DNA of 64,000 nucleotides from Carettochelys insculpta. Its lineage: Eukaryota; Chordata; Testudines; Carettochelyidae. Within the stretch, counting starts at the first letter, position 1. Each line of letters opens with the position of its first letter. The stretch spans positions 203,529,501 through 203,593,500 of the forward strand of contig NC_134139.1 in assembly GCF_033958435.1 (NCBI RefSeq), written 5' to 3'. Positions 20,585-30,855 of this stretch are shown here, in pieces. Below the pieces are notes generated by a model. The model had not been told where the DNA came from and did no database searches. It was given only the letters and a program-made list of their open reading frames with translations. A program made the position numbers and the translations under genes.

Positions 20585-21256
20585 TACAGTAAGGTCTCAG
20601 AGGGCGCAACCCCGCTCTTACGTGTCTGACCCTGACCCCACCCCTTGGCATGGTTTAAACCACCTGCAAGCGGATCTGGTTCAACCCGCACCTGCTGCCC
20701 CACACAGCTCCGGCGCAACCCACCTGCTGGCTCGCAAGCTGCCTGCCTGCGCAGCTCTGGTGCGACCACCCTGCCAGCTCCCAAGCTAGCTGCCTGCCTG
20801 CCTGCCCGCCCGCGCTGCTTGGCTCTGGCACAACCCCCTTGCTGGCTCACAAGACATCACCACCCCCTCTGGCGCATGGCTCCGGTGCAACCCCCCTCTC
20901 CCCGCCTGCCCTCCACAGCTCCGGTGCAAGCCCCCTGCTGGCTCACCACCCAGGCATGGCTCAGGTTCTGGCTCAACTCCCCACCCTCACTGCTGCAGCC
21001 CAGCTCACCACCTGCACTCAACTCCACCCCTAGCCCACCCCCTCCCGCCCGCCCGCCTCCCACAGCCCCAACCCACCACTGGGCTTAACCCTCCCGAACT
21101 GCCCCCCCCACCCCAGGACTTACCTTTCTGCTGCTTCCCCGGCTGCAAAACGTGTGTTCTGCAGGGGGAAAAAGCCAGACCTCAACTTGTGCGAAATCCA
21201 GGTTTACACAGGGGTGCGTGGAAAGGAACCCTCACGTACTCTGAGACCTTACTGTA
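20585..21256. mobile_element. Tigger/pogo-like non-autonomous element with 18-bp TIR
   Basis: Perfect 18-bp inverted termini TACAGTAAGGTCTCAGAG (20585-20602) and CTCTGAGACCTTACTGTA (21239-21256), where the outer TA is the likely target duplication. The 670-bp interior is C-rich with tandem-like CCTGCTGGCTCAC and CAGCTCCGGTGCAA units and encodes no transposase. TA target sites and CAG-starting termini point to Tc1/mariner-pogo. Confidence 0.8.
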
Positions 21257-22900
21257 TATGCTTACTGCCCAATTAAAAATTCTCTCTAAAATTCCTGTCT
21301 CCTCCTTGAACTCAGCCCGCAACATGGACAAGCACCTGGAGATGAAATATGCAAGATGGCCCTCTTCCCCCATACACTCAAGCCCAGGGCCAGAGACCCC
21401 TGCCTACCCTGAATGAAGTCTGTCATAAAAATGCAGTGGCGTATGAAATCACAAGTCTGAAGTTTTCTGTAACTTAAGTGCATGGGTGACAACTTGTCCT
21501 AATTGTCATCAGATTAGCTCCAGTTGTAGCAGGATTGGCTAGCATCTTCCAAACTGGGACGGTGTGTAGTGTTTTTAATCAGAAGGATCCCAAATGCGTT
21601 GCAATGACCATGAATGAATAATACAGGCTGCGTGGCTAAAATGCAGCCAGCTCTGGGGTGGAGCCCAGCAAGCAACATGGCAGAGTGAAGGGGAAATTTT
21701 GCTCAAGAGAGATGGCGCAAAGTGCTGTTTCTTTAATAAAACACCATCTGGTCTTTAGTGGTCATAAAGAGCAGGTGTGATTCAGTGAGTGTCTGGAAGT
21801 TCCTTGGTCGGTAAAGTTGGAGGGAATTTAATTTTTCTAATTTGGAAGGTTGAAGGGATGAATTGATTCAGCTGGGATTTGAATATCTGAGCCCAGAGCC
21901 CAAATCTGCCCCACTGGCATTTGGTAACACTTGATTTTTAAGGATGGGAACATTGAAGCCCAGATAGAAGTAACTCTTCAAGGTTACCCAGCAAATGAGG
22001 CACTGGCAGGAGTTAAACCTAGTCAGCTGCACTATCTACTAGGCTACACCACCTCCCATATTTATAGAGAGGTCTGCTCTTATTCTCACTTATATTTAAT
22101 ATACATAAATAGAAGCCATATTTGTGATGTGAAATTGAGTCTTCCCCATGTGTAATTAGGGAGCTCATTGGTGTTTGCCACAGGAGTGCAGTCCTGGCCA
22201 AATTCCTATTCACCTCTACAGTTTTCTTAAACTTTCTCCATGGAGTTTCAAAAGCTGATACAATTTTCACTTCCTGTCTTAATTCATGTTGTGTGAGGCT
22301 GCTGCATAGGGGCCATGTTCCAGCCCAGAGTTGGTTGCCCCTGAGTATTGGCTGAAGAGGTTTTGAATCTAGGTCTCAAATCTGACAGCTGGCTCGGGGT
22401 GGACATGCGCGACACAGGCAATAGTTTGGGGACCCTGATCCTGCCATCCGTAAAGTGCTACCTGACTCTTCTGGAGGACAGGCACTATATGAAAGTGGGT
22501 TAGTGGTGCTGAGGAGATAGGAGTTATATGTATGTTTCAGTCAATCGTGCTACCATTTCGATTTGGACACCCTTATTCATGTGGAGTAACGTGACGCCAT
22601 GACTAGTTCCATTGACTTTGGGGAGTAAAATGCTCGGTCATGTGCACTACTTGATATTTCCAAGATGATGAAACCTATAAACTACTGTTTCTAAGTAATT
22701 AGGCAATCATCAAGATTGTAAGCTCTGCAGGGCAGAGATCACGGGCTCCGTCGTGAGCCTGTAGCACGCCTCACTCAGTACAAGTGGGGCTTCTTGTTAC
22801 TTCTGCAATACAAAAACTAACAGCAAAATGACCTTTGTTGTACGTTTGGGTGGTCTAATGGGGAGATAGACTAGCTAGTGAGTCTCATGAGTGTCCTTTC
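21257..22900. other. Probable ZNF395 intron 1: MIR-type fragments only
   Basis: Two MIR-type SINE pieces can be recognised: 21925-22060 on the - strand (GGGAACATTGAAGCCCAGAT, then GTTACCCAGCAAATGAGGCA) and 22700-22800 on the + strand (ATTGTAAGCTCTGCAGGGCA). The rest looks unique, without gene signals. Confidence 0.5.
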
Positions 22901-22904
22901 ATCT

Positions 22905-23222
22905 CGGTGGGCTGGAACGTTGTCATAACCAAAGCAACCCGTCAGGTCGCGGTAGTTTTGCTAACGGCACTTGGGTACCTAGAATTGGCGGGGTGTACTG
23001 ACTGAACTGTAGCATTGCTTTGATTGGCTGCAGAGGGAGCACACGGCTCTCGCACAGTCCATGGCGTGTACAGTCACTTCAGGTGGCCTTTTTTTTGTGC
23101 GTGTCGCTTTTGTAACCCTGATAGGGGGGAAAAAAAGATGCGAATGGGAACCTGCAGAATCCAGCAGCCTGGTGCATGGGCAACGGTAAACATCATGGGC
23201 CACAGGTTACCCACCACTGAGC
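22905..23222. mobile_element. hAT-like repeat, also present at 41790-42360
   Basis: The segment AGTTTTGCTAACGGCACTTG, through TTTGATTGGCTGCAGAGGGA, to ATGGGCCACAGGTTACCCAC recurs in close form in the ZNF395 intron at 41860-41960 and 42325-42355. The right end CAGGTTACCCACCACTG resembles hAT termini of the CAGTGGTGGGCAACCTG type. Confidence 0.6.
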
Positions 23223-23229
23223 TAGCATT

Positions 23230-23335
23230 TAGAATGTGAAATTGTGAGACTAATCCCAGCTCTGCTGTGAATTTGGGCAAGCTAGTGCACCTCCCTGCCT
23301 CAGTTTCCCCGTTTGTAAAATGGAATGAGTGACAC
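23230..23335 (+). repeat. MIR-type SINE
   Basis: AATCCCAGCTCTGCTGTGAA, TTTGGGCAAGCTAGTGCACC and TGCCTCAGTTTCCCCGTTTG form the tRNA-core region of MIR in order. Confidence 0.7.
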
Positions 23336-24335
23336 CCAAAAGCTGTTGTTTTGTTAATATATGACTCCAGTGTGCAAAGAGTGAGGACGGCTATCTTCCC
23401 CACTTTAAAGCTGAATGTTGACGATTGCCTCCAAAGTGTGTGCTCGAGGTACAGGAAATCGGTCTGACTCTATGGTGGTTCTCGCCTGTGTGAAGTGTGA
23501 CTGTCAGCAGTGGACAGGCACCGTGTGCATTAGAAGGCAGAGTTCCTGCTGGCGAGAACATAGTGGTGGGTGTCCAAGCAGAAGACTGTGCATTTGTAGT
23601 TCTGCCATTAGCTAGCTTTGTAATTGTGGGCAGGTGGTAGAGAAATGGCACGCCTCTTTCTTCATCTGGAATACAGGCATAGATACGGTAAACTGCAGGT
23701 GCAGTGGGTAAGAGGAAGGGTCTTTCCGATACTGTTGCCGTAGGTTGTTGAGAGCCTCACTTTTTCTGAGCCGTATTCGTGACTCTCCTGCACAAATCTG
23801 AAACTTTCCGCTCTCGGAAGGGGTCTTGTTTCCTAACATTTCGTCTGAGCTGCCATCTGAAGTTTTTCCGTGTTTTCTCCCTTGTTCTGACAAGCAGGGT
23901 GTGGCTTTCAGCTGACTTTATGGAAGGGATGGGCAGAATCAGACCTAGGGGCCAGATCTGGCCAGCCAAGTGTTTGTCTCCGGACCGCCTACCTGACGAG
24001 CAGAGCGTGCATACTTACAGCCAGCTGCATGTGTTCAGCTGTCCCTCCCGGCACCTTGTTCCATCTGCAGCTGAGCTGCTCCTCGGATTCTTCTGCTAGC
24101 TGTACAGAGGGGGTGGTGGTGGTGCTGAAGTCAGGGGATTCCCTTGCACCCCATCTCTGCAGAGCAGGGAATGGGGAGAGGGAGGCACACAGCGGAGCAG
24201 CTCCAGTCTGAAACATGGATAGGAAGTGACAGAGCAGGGGCCTGAGGAGACGACAGAGCAGGACAGATTTCCTTAGGGAGACACAGGATAGCTTCTCTCA
24301 GAAACTTACCCAGCAGCAGCCAGCACACACACTCT

Positions 24336-24718
24336 GGGTGCGTCTACACTTGCACTCCTCTTTCGAAAGAGGTATACAAATGAGCTAAATTGAAAATGCA
24401 AATGAGGTATAAATTTGCATATTTGGCACCTGACTTGCATATTCTAATTTCGAAAGAGCTTCTAATTTCAAAAGAAGAAAGCCAGTGTAGATGCTCTTTC
24501 GAAAGTAAACCCCATCTTCAAAAGAATCCTTCTTCCCTTTATTTAATGGGTTTCGAAGATGAGTTTACTTTCGAAAGAGCAGCATCTACCCTGGCTTTCT
24601 TCTTTTGAAATTAGAATATGCAAATGAGGTGTCAATATGCAGTTTACCTCATTTGCATTTTCCTTTTACCTCATTTGCATACCTCTTTCGAAAGAGGAAT
24701 GAAAGTGTAGACGCACCC
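24336..24718. mobile_element. Harbinger-like foldback MITE with TCT duplication
   Basis: Termini GGGTGCGTCTACACTT and AAGTGTAGACGCACCC are perfect inverted repeats, flanked by TCT (24333-24335 and 24719-24721). Most of the interior is also inverted: CTCTTTCGAAAGAGGTATAC, then AAAGAAGAAAGCCAGTGTAG mirrored at about 24590. A 3-bp target duplication is the PIF/Harbinger pattern. Confidence 0.78.
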
Positions 24719-24954
24719 TCTGTGTCACTCTCACACACACCCAGTCTCTGCCGCACACACACTGTCACACGTACACTGCAACACACATTCAAGCTGGGTC
24801 ACAAAGTCTGTCACACACACAGTGTTTCTTTTTTCACACTTTTAAAATCTTTCTCTCTCTCCATAGCCCCCAGCCCCACCCCTTCTGGACAGCCCAGAGC
24901 TGGCCCATGACCAGTACCAAAATTACAAGGGTCATAATACCTTCTCCGCTCGCC

Positions 24955-25065
24955 CTGTGAGATTCTGGCAAAGACTCTGTTTCTTTTGGTGGTGCACATC
25001 CGCACATGCCTCCGTGCACATAACAAAAATTATTCTGCACACAGATGCAAAAATGTAAAGGGAAC
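24955..25065 (-). mobile_element. hAT-like MITE copy (GTGCACCACC family)
   Basis: TTTTGGTGGTGCACATCCGC and GTGCACATAACAAAAATTAT place this with the element at 16199-16372, in opposite orientation. Confidence 0.6.
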
Positions 25066-27085
25066 ATTGCCCAGCTGTCATCTGTTCAGCTGAGTTGCTG
25101 GGTTTAGCGTGCAAGCTTCAGAATCACTGGCCAGGCAGCAAGGGGCACAGTATCGAAACGAGATCCCTGATTCAACGGACAGGATCGAGCAGAAGCAGGT
25201 ATGGTGCTGGTGTTCGGGACCACCTGATGTATAAAAACCCTTTTTGAAAGTCAAATACACTCCAAGCCTGGGTCACTGCCAGGTGCTGCATGGACAGGTT
25301 AGTGTAAGTTAAGGAAGCTGTGCAGCCCTGTTGGCTTCAGTAGTTGATCGGAACCACATGTGGTTTTAAAGTGGCCGAGGACTGGGCTTGACCGGCTGTA
25401 AAACCTTCAGGGAGGGATAGAATTTACAAGGCATCTGGAAAAAGGTAAATTTTCTGGGGAGATACTGAAGTGGGCATTGTAATCCCCAGTTGCTTTGTTG
25501 GGAGAAGCGGGGACGGGCTCGTGCAGGGGAAAGCCTAACACTCAAGCCGCTTTAAACAGTATGGAATAAAATGCCCCTTAAAAGCGAGACTCCAGTGCTG
25601 GAACACAGCGCTTGGCACGGGCAGGGTTGGAGCGCGTGCTTCTGAAAGGAGGAGGCGTGGTCTGACATGTGGTCTAGTGGTAAACATGGGGATCAGGATA
25701 AACGGCCCTTCCATGCGCCGGATGTATGAGCCACTGGAAGTTTCTTTCCCTCGGTCCACTCTGCTGCCTTGTCTGCAGCGTGGGGAACAGTGACCCACCC
25801 CTATTGTACAGTGATGGTGGCAGGGGTTAGAGCTGGGAACAGAAGGGGATGGATAGATGGAGATAGATGAATACACACTGGGGTGTACGTAGCTTCCCTT
25901 GGTCTCAGGGAATGATCATTTGTACCGTGCAAAAGTCCCATGGTGCCCTGTTCAGCCAAGCACTTAGTGGTACTTAAAACATGTCGCTTTAATACTTCGG
26001 TGCAGATACTACCTTGTGCCCGCAGGAGGGTTTCTCCCATCAGTGTAGGTAATCCCCCTCCCTGCGGCCTGGTTAGGCTGATCGAAGCATTCTTCTGTGG
26101 ATCTAGCGCTAGCTGCACAGGCACTTGTGTCAATGTAACGATGTCATGTGGGTGTGGCTTTGTCTAATTGTCAGGTGAGGTACCCCAGCTGTATGTCTTC
26201 TATTGAATCTGGACCTTAATTTTTAAAGTTAAATAGCATGTCTCTTAGAAGTGGGGTATTAGCTCCAGAGCCCTGCTAATTCTCCCGGGAAGTCCTGATG
26301 CAATTTCAAGTGTGTACAATATTCTGCTTCACTGTGTCTTTGTTGGGAACATTTTTGAAGTATTACTCTGGCTGTTAACTAGCTATTATATGGCGGTGGA
26401 TGGATTTTCAGTGGTGGTTAAAGGGATCTGTATATGGAGCTTATAAAAGACCTGTAAATCACCTGGGGTCGGGGGGAACCTTTGGAGGTGAGAGATTATT
26501 TGGGATCAGGATCAGTTTGAAATTATCATCTCTGTGGCTAAGAAGGTTCAGACAAAAGACCAGCTCCTTTTTCTGAGATTCCTTGCGACTGAAATGGTAT
26601 GTAGGATACAGGAGTGCTGTGTAAACTACATATATCTGTCACTGAATTGCGACTGTCTCTGTGGGAGAGCTCCACAGCTGTTTAACAGCGCACAGAAACG
26701 CTTTGTAGAATAATTCAAGCCTGGAAATGAAAAGTAAAGCTAACGTCAGATGGCACCACCTGGGGAATTTCAGTGACGGGAGGCAAGATATAGTTGCTGG
26801 AGGTTGTATGTAGCCAGGGCACTGGGGTTTCATGCCCAAACTTTTTGGAAAAGCACCCATGGCCTTAAAACAAAACAAACAATAAACCTCCAAAAAACAA
26901 AAGCTGCTAGGGCCTTAGTGTTGTTTCGAATCAAAAGCTGCCAACTCCAATGCCACAGCAGCCCCTAGAGGCACCCAGGTGCATTGCTTCAGTGCAAAGT
27001 TGCATGGAAAAGCCCAGCTACTAATACTTTTTCTTGGAGGACCTTGGGAGGCGGTGGCTGCTTTCCCCTTTAGTTTCTTACTGGC
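25066..27085. other. Intronic DNA, no gene
   Basis: Mostly unique-looking. A fragment at 26010-26150 (TTTCTCCCATCAGTGTAGGT) shares sequence with 27187-27360 and 37180-37215, indicating an old DNA-element family. No exon-like frame was found. Confidence 0.45.
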
Positions 27086-27162
27086 CATGTCTACACTAGC
27101 CCAAAACTTGGAAATGGCCACCTGCACGGCCATTTCACAGTTTTGGGCTCGTGTAGACGTAG
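27086..27162. mobile_element. Minimal MITE: both ends only
   Basis: About 77 bp consisting of the terminal regions of the 16719 foldback family: GGCCATGTCTACACTAGCCC at the left and GGGCTCGTGTAGACGTAG at the right, enclosing GAAATGGCC/GGCCATTTC. The direct repeat TTACT lies on both sides. It is a hairpin of about 30 bp per arm. Confidence 0.7.
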
Positions 27163-27464
27163 TTACTGTAATGTAATTGGTTTGCTTAGGGCTCGTCTTC
27201 AGGTACAGCACTCCCACTGTAATGCTTTAATGAAGATGCTTCGGAGCTGACAGGAGAGTTTCTCCCATCAGCGTAATTAATCTGCTTCTTGGGAGGGGGC
27301 AGCTCTGTCCACAGGACAAGCTCTCCCACTGGCCTGGTGCTGTGTGCACACGGGTTAGTGGGTGTAACTCCAGGGGGTGTGGATCTATCACACCTCTAAG
27401 CAGGGTGGTTGTACCAGGGCAGGTCTGTGGTATAGATCTGATCTTACTGAGGCACGCGAAACAC

Positions 27465-27540
27465 AAGCTCTCCTGTGGCACCTTTAAAGACTACCAGTTT
27501 TGTTTGTTAGGTAATGAGCTTTCATGGGTCCCGGGTTCTT
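27465..27540 (-). mobile_element. Short PLE tail fragment
   Basis: It resembles the - strand PLE tail: CTCCTGTGGCACCTTTAAAG, ACTACCAGTTTTGTTTGTTA, then GTAATGAGCTTTCATGGG. About 75 bp only, diverged from the other copies. Confidence 0.55.
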
Positions 27541-27677
27541 GGATTTGCTGCTTTGCACAGGCTGCAGAGAGGCATGAGAAAGCAGCTGGTGGAGATTTCT
27601 CTCTGTGCAAGGGAACTCCCTCCTTACGGAGGCAGCCCTGCGGCCTCTCCTTGATACAGGGAGGGGAAGGTGTAGGG

Positions 27678-28009
27678 CAGGGGTCAGCAACCTTTCTGAG
27701 GCGGGGTGCTGAAATTTGACCTTTTGGCCTCTGTGTACCTTCTGAGGTGGTGGTGATACTTTATAAAGTCACCAATAGTCCTACTTAACAACAGCTTCAT
27801 TCATAAAGAAATCAAGAGGCAGAGCTTTACCTTTTTGGTGGTGGTTGGTAGCATTAGCTGGTCTCTTGTTAATCCATAGGTAGCCTGGCTTTGAGCAAGC
27901 TCCCAGCTGCATGGGGAAGGAGGGACAGGGCTGAGCTCCTACCTCGTGTGCAGATAAAAATTGTCACACGTGTGGCTCTTGCCACCTGTGCCGGGGTTGC
28001 TGACCCCTG
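27678..28009 (+). mobile_element. hAT non-autonomous element, 8-bp TSD
   Basis: Termini CAGGGGTCAGCAACCTTTC and GGGGTTGCTGACCCCTG are inverted repeats. Eight-base flanks GTGTAGGG (27670-27677) and GTCTAGGG (28010-28017) differ at one position, the hAT signature. A second copy in the opposite orientation is at 30519-30847. Confidence 0.85.
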
Positions 28010-28189
28010 GTCTAGGGCATACATAGGAAAGAGTGTAGTAAGTGGAGAAGACCTACTGCCTGTCCTCCACTGGCATGAGGTAGGGCTGATTCTGTATGCT
28101 GTTTGCTCCATCTTTTCTGTGCCATCTAAACACTGAGTCGTCTGTATAGAGCACTGAAAAAGGGGTGTACAGGGGATTGGTGTCAGGAT

Positions 28190-28905
28190 TGCTGTGAGCT
28201 AAATCCAGCAGTGACACTCATTCACTGCGTGTCCTTGGTCTCATCACTTTGCTGTTTCACACCTCAGTTTTCCCATCTGTTAAATTGGGTGCCATAACTT
28301 GGTAATGTGTGGTGAAGTTGAATTACGGTAACGTACTCGTGAGCAGTGCATTTTGTTATAGTCCTTGCTCTGTTTTGTGCTTTATGCATAAATGTGAAAA
28401 GTCTGTCTTCTTTTTGCATGAATTCTCTTTGCTCTCAGGAAACTCCGTATTTTTACGGAAGAAAAACTTGCAAATCTAAAGGACCAGGAAGAGCCAGATG
28501 GTGAAGTTCTCTCTATGTGCTTGCTAGAGCAGTGGCAGTGAAAAGGGAAAACCTGTCACTTCAAGGGAAGGGGGAAATAATTTTGGAAAAAGAAAAAGTG
28601 TAAGAAAAATTACTCCAGACACATCGATATTACCAAGTGAGACAGGGTTCAGGATAAATGCTTCTAGTGGTACTTTAACCAAATGAAGTGGAGTGGTAAG
28701 ACTGCATTAATAACCTAACATTGTTGTGTTTTACCACTGTCCTGAAGGGACTCTTGTGGAATGGGCAAGGCTGATGGGGGGAGGGAACACAGAGAAGCTA
28801 AGCGAGAGGAGAAAAGCTGAGCGACGCACACAAGGTTATACAGCAAGCCAGTGTCAGAGCTGGAATTTAGATTCGGGATCTCTGTTCTGTGCTTGGACAA
28901 CTAGA
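28190..28905. repeat. Two MIR-type SINE fragments
   Basis: The segment at 28190-28300 holds GTCCTTGGTCTCATCACTTT and ACCTCAGTTTTCCCATCTGT (+ strand). The one at 28810-28905 holds AAGGTTATACAGCAAGCCAG and TCAGAGCTGGAATTTAGATT (- strand type). The sequence between them is unremarkable. Confidence 0.6.
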
Positions 28906-28929
28906 GCATGCTTCAGTCTCTTCCTTCAT

Positions 28930-29262
28930 CTCAGGCTACATTTACACGGCACTCTGCCCAGCGCCTGCCGGCAGAGGTATGCAAAATGAACTTCTCAGGA
29001 TTGCAAATGGCTGTCCATTTGCATATTCCCAAAACTCATTACCATAGTTCGGCGTCGGTAGAAGAGGGTGCCGGCCCTGTAGAGGCCATGTGGAGGCCTC
29101 TGCTGGCTAAACCCCACTGTTGCCAGTCAAACGCTTGAGGCCTAAAGGGCTGGCAACAGAGAGGGGTTCAACCGGCAGAAGCACAGCCGTGTGGCACCCC
29201 CTTCTGCTGACGCCGAACTCTCGCGGGGCTATGGTAATGAGCGTTGGGACCCAGCCTGAAAG
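28930..29262. mobile_element. Foldback DNA element, diverged
   Basis: GTTCGGCGTCGGTAGAAGAG at about 29047 is mirrored by CTTCTGCTGACGCCGAAC near 29220, with further matches outward (CATTACCATAG / CTATGGTAATG). The terminal GGCTACATTTACACGGCA at 28930 resembles the GTCTACAC ends of the Harbinger-like family. No TSD was found. Confidence 0.6.
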
Positions 29263-29942
29263 CCTTTTGCAACTTTCCTCCTCTTCTCTGAAGCAGAACC
29301 CTCATAACCCTCTGAGGTATGTTTTTAATTGAACTTTTTTTTTTTCTTGATTTTTCTATTTTTTATGCTTGTTAAAAATGTTTAAATTGTTGAGACACCA
29401 CTGCCTCCCAGGGAGGAGGCAGTCAGGCCACAGGTTAGATTCAGTTAAGCTCTTTGAGGCCTTCTGCCTCTCCATGTATGTGCCCCACCATGTGGTGGGA
29501 TAAGCATAGTGGTGGCAGCGGAGACGGTTCCTCGTGTGTCTCGGGCAGCGGGACGGCTTGGGGTTGGGCGGTGTGACGCAGCTGTCTGAGCTGCACAGGG
29601 CATGGCTTGAAGCAGGGCTGGCGGCATGGCTAGCACCAAGTGGCGCGGGGCTCGTGTAGCTCTGGGCTGAGTGGCTCTGGCAGCGGTTCCGGTGAGTCAC
29701 CGGGGTGGGGGAGTGCACCTGACTGGGCGGGGGCAGGGGGATGCCGCGATCAGTTCCATTGGTTTTGGGCACCACTGCTTTGAGGGTTTGCTCCCGTTCC
29801 CACTGAAGGCTGTGGCTAAAATTTCTGTTGACTCCCCGGGGAAGTGTGTGGAATATTTGGCTGTGGATTTCAAACTGCAGTTGGCTTAAAATCCTGATTG
29901 TCTGTGTGCTAAGGTGAATTCATCTCTTTTGGGGGTATAGGA

Positions 29943-30340
29943 CAGTGTTTCTGAACCTTTTTTAGTAAAGCACCCCTTTTAAAAATAAAAACAAGAAGCA
30001 GTGATAGTGTATAGACTAGCATGGCTTACTCTCTGTTACTTTTAAAAATAAGTACCCCCAGTACCTACATATTTCAGACACAATTTTTTTCCTACCATTG
30101 CAACACATTTGTATAAACAACTTCATTGTAACGGGTTGGTTGGAAGAAATTGCCTAGGGGCAATTAACTTGCCGTCATACTTATGACTGTGCAAAAAGAT
30201 AGATAAAAAAAATTTGATGAACATAAAATCAGTCCAGTTTTTTTATTCATAAAAATGTTGAGACACTTGGAGTTAATGTGCCATCTGGGAGAGCTCTGCA
30301 TTCCCCCAAGGGTGTGCGTATCCCAGGTTGAGAGCCACTG
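29943..30340 (+). mobile_element. hAT non-autonomous element with perfect 8-bp TSD
   Basis: Flanked by GTATAGGA at 29935-29942 and 30341-30348, an exact 8-bp duplication. Termini CAGTGTTTCTGAACC and GGTTGAGAGCCACTG are the CAGTGGTTCTCAACC-type inverted repeats found across vertebrate hAT MITEs. The AT-rich interior has no coding sequence. Confidence 0.88.
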
Positions 30341-30518
30341 GTATAGGAGGGTAATCTGAAATCTCTCTTAGTCTGGTAAGAGTCTTGGCAAGAGTGTCCA
30401 ATTCACTGGGACTTGAGGGCCAGGTTGGTGCGATGTGGCGAACAATGTAAAATATGTGTCTGTCACAATGCAGAAGGAATGTTCTTTGTCCTGTAATACA
30501 CAGGAGCTCAGGTTAGAT

Positions 30519-30847
30519 CGGGGTCAGCAACCCCCGCATGATGGCCAAGTGGGGCATGCAAGTTGATTTTCATTGGCACCTGAGATGGGAGCTTAGCCCT
30601 GCCCCTCCCCCCCATGCAGCTGGGAGCTGGCTCAAAGCCATGTTGCGTGTGGATTAACGAAAGACCAGCTAATGCTACCAACCACCACCGAAACGGTAAA
30701 GGTCTGCATCTGAGTTTCTTTTATGAAGCAAGCTGTTGTAAGTAGAACTATTAGTGACTTCAAAAAGTATCACCAGCACTCGGCCTGTACGCAGCTGTCA
30801 AAAGGTCACATTTCAGCACTCCGCCTTGGAAAGGTTGCTGACCCCTG
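30519..30847 (-). mobile_element. hAT non-autonomous element, second copy
   Basis: Same family as 27678-28009 in reverse. The right end GGTTGCTGACCCCTG is intact; the left end has lost or changed its first bases (CGGGGTCAGCAACC). Flanks GGTTAGAT (30511-30518) and GGTTAGGT (30848-30855) match at seven of eight positions. Confidence 0.8.
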
Positions 30848-30855
30848 GGTTAGGT

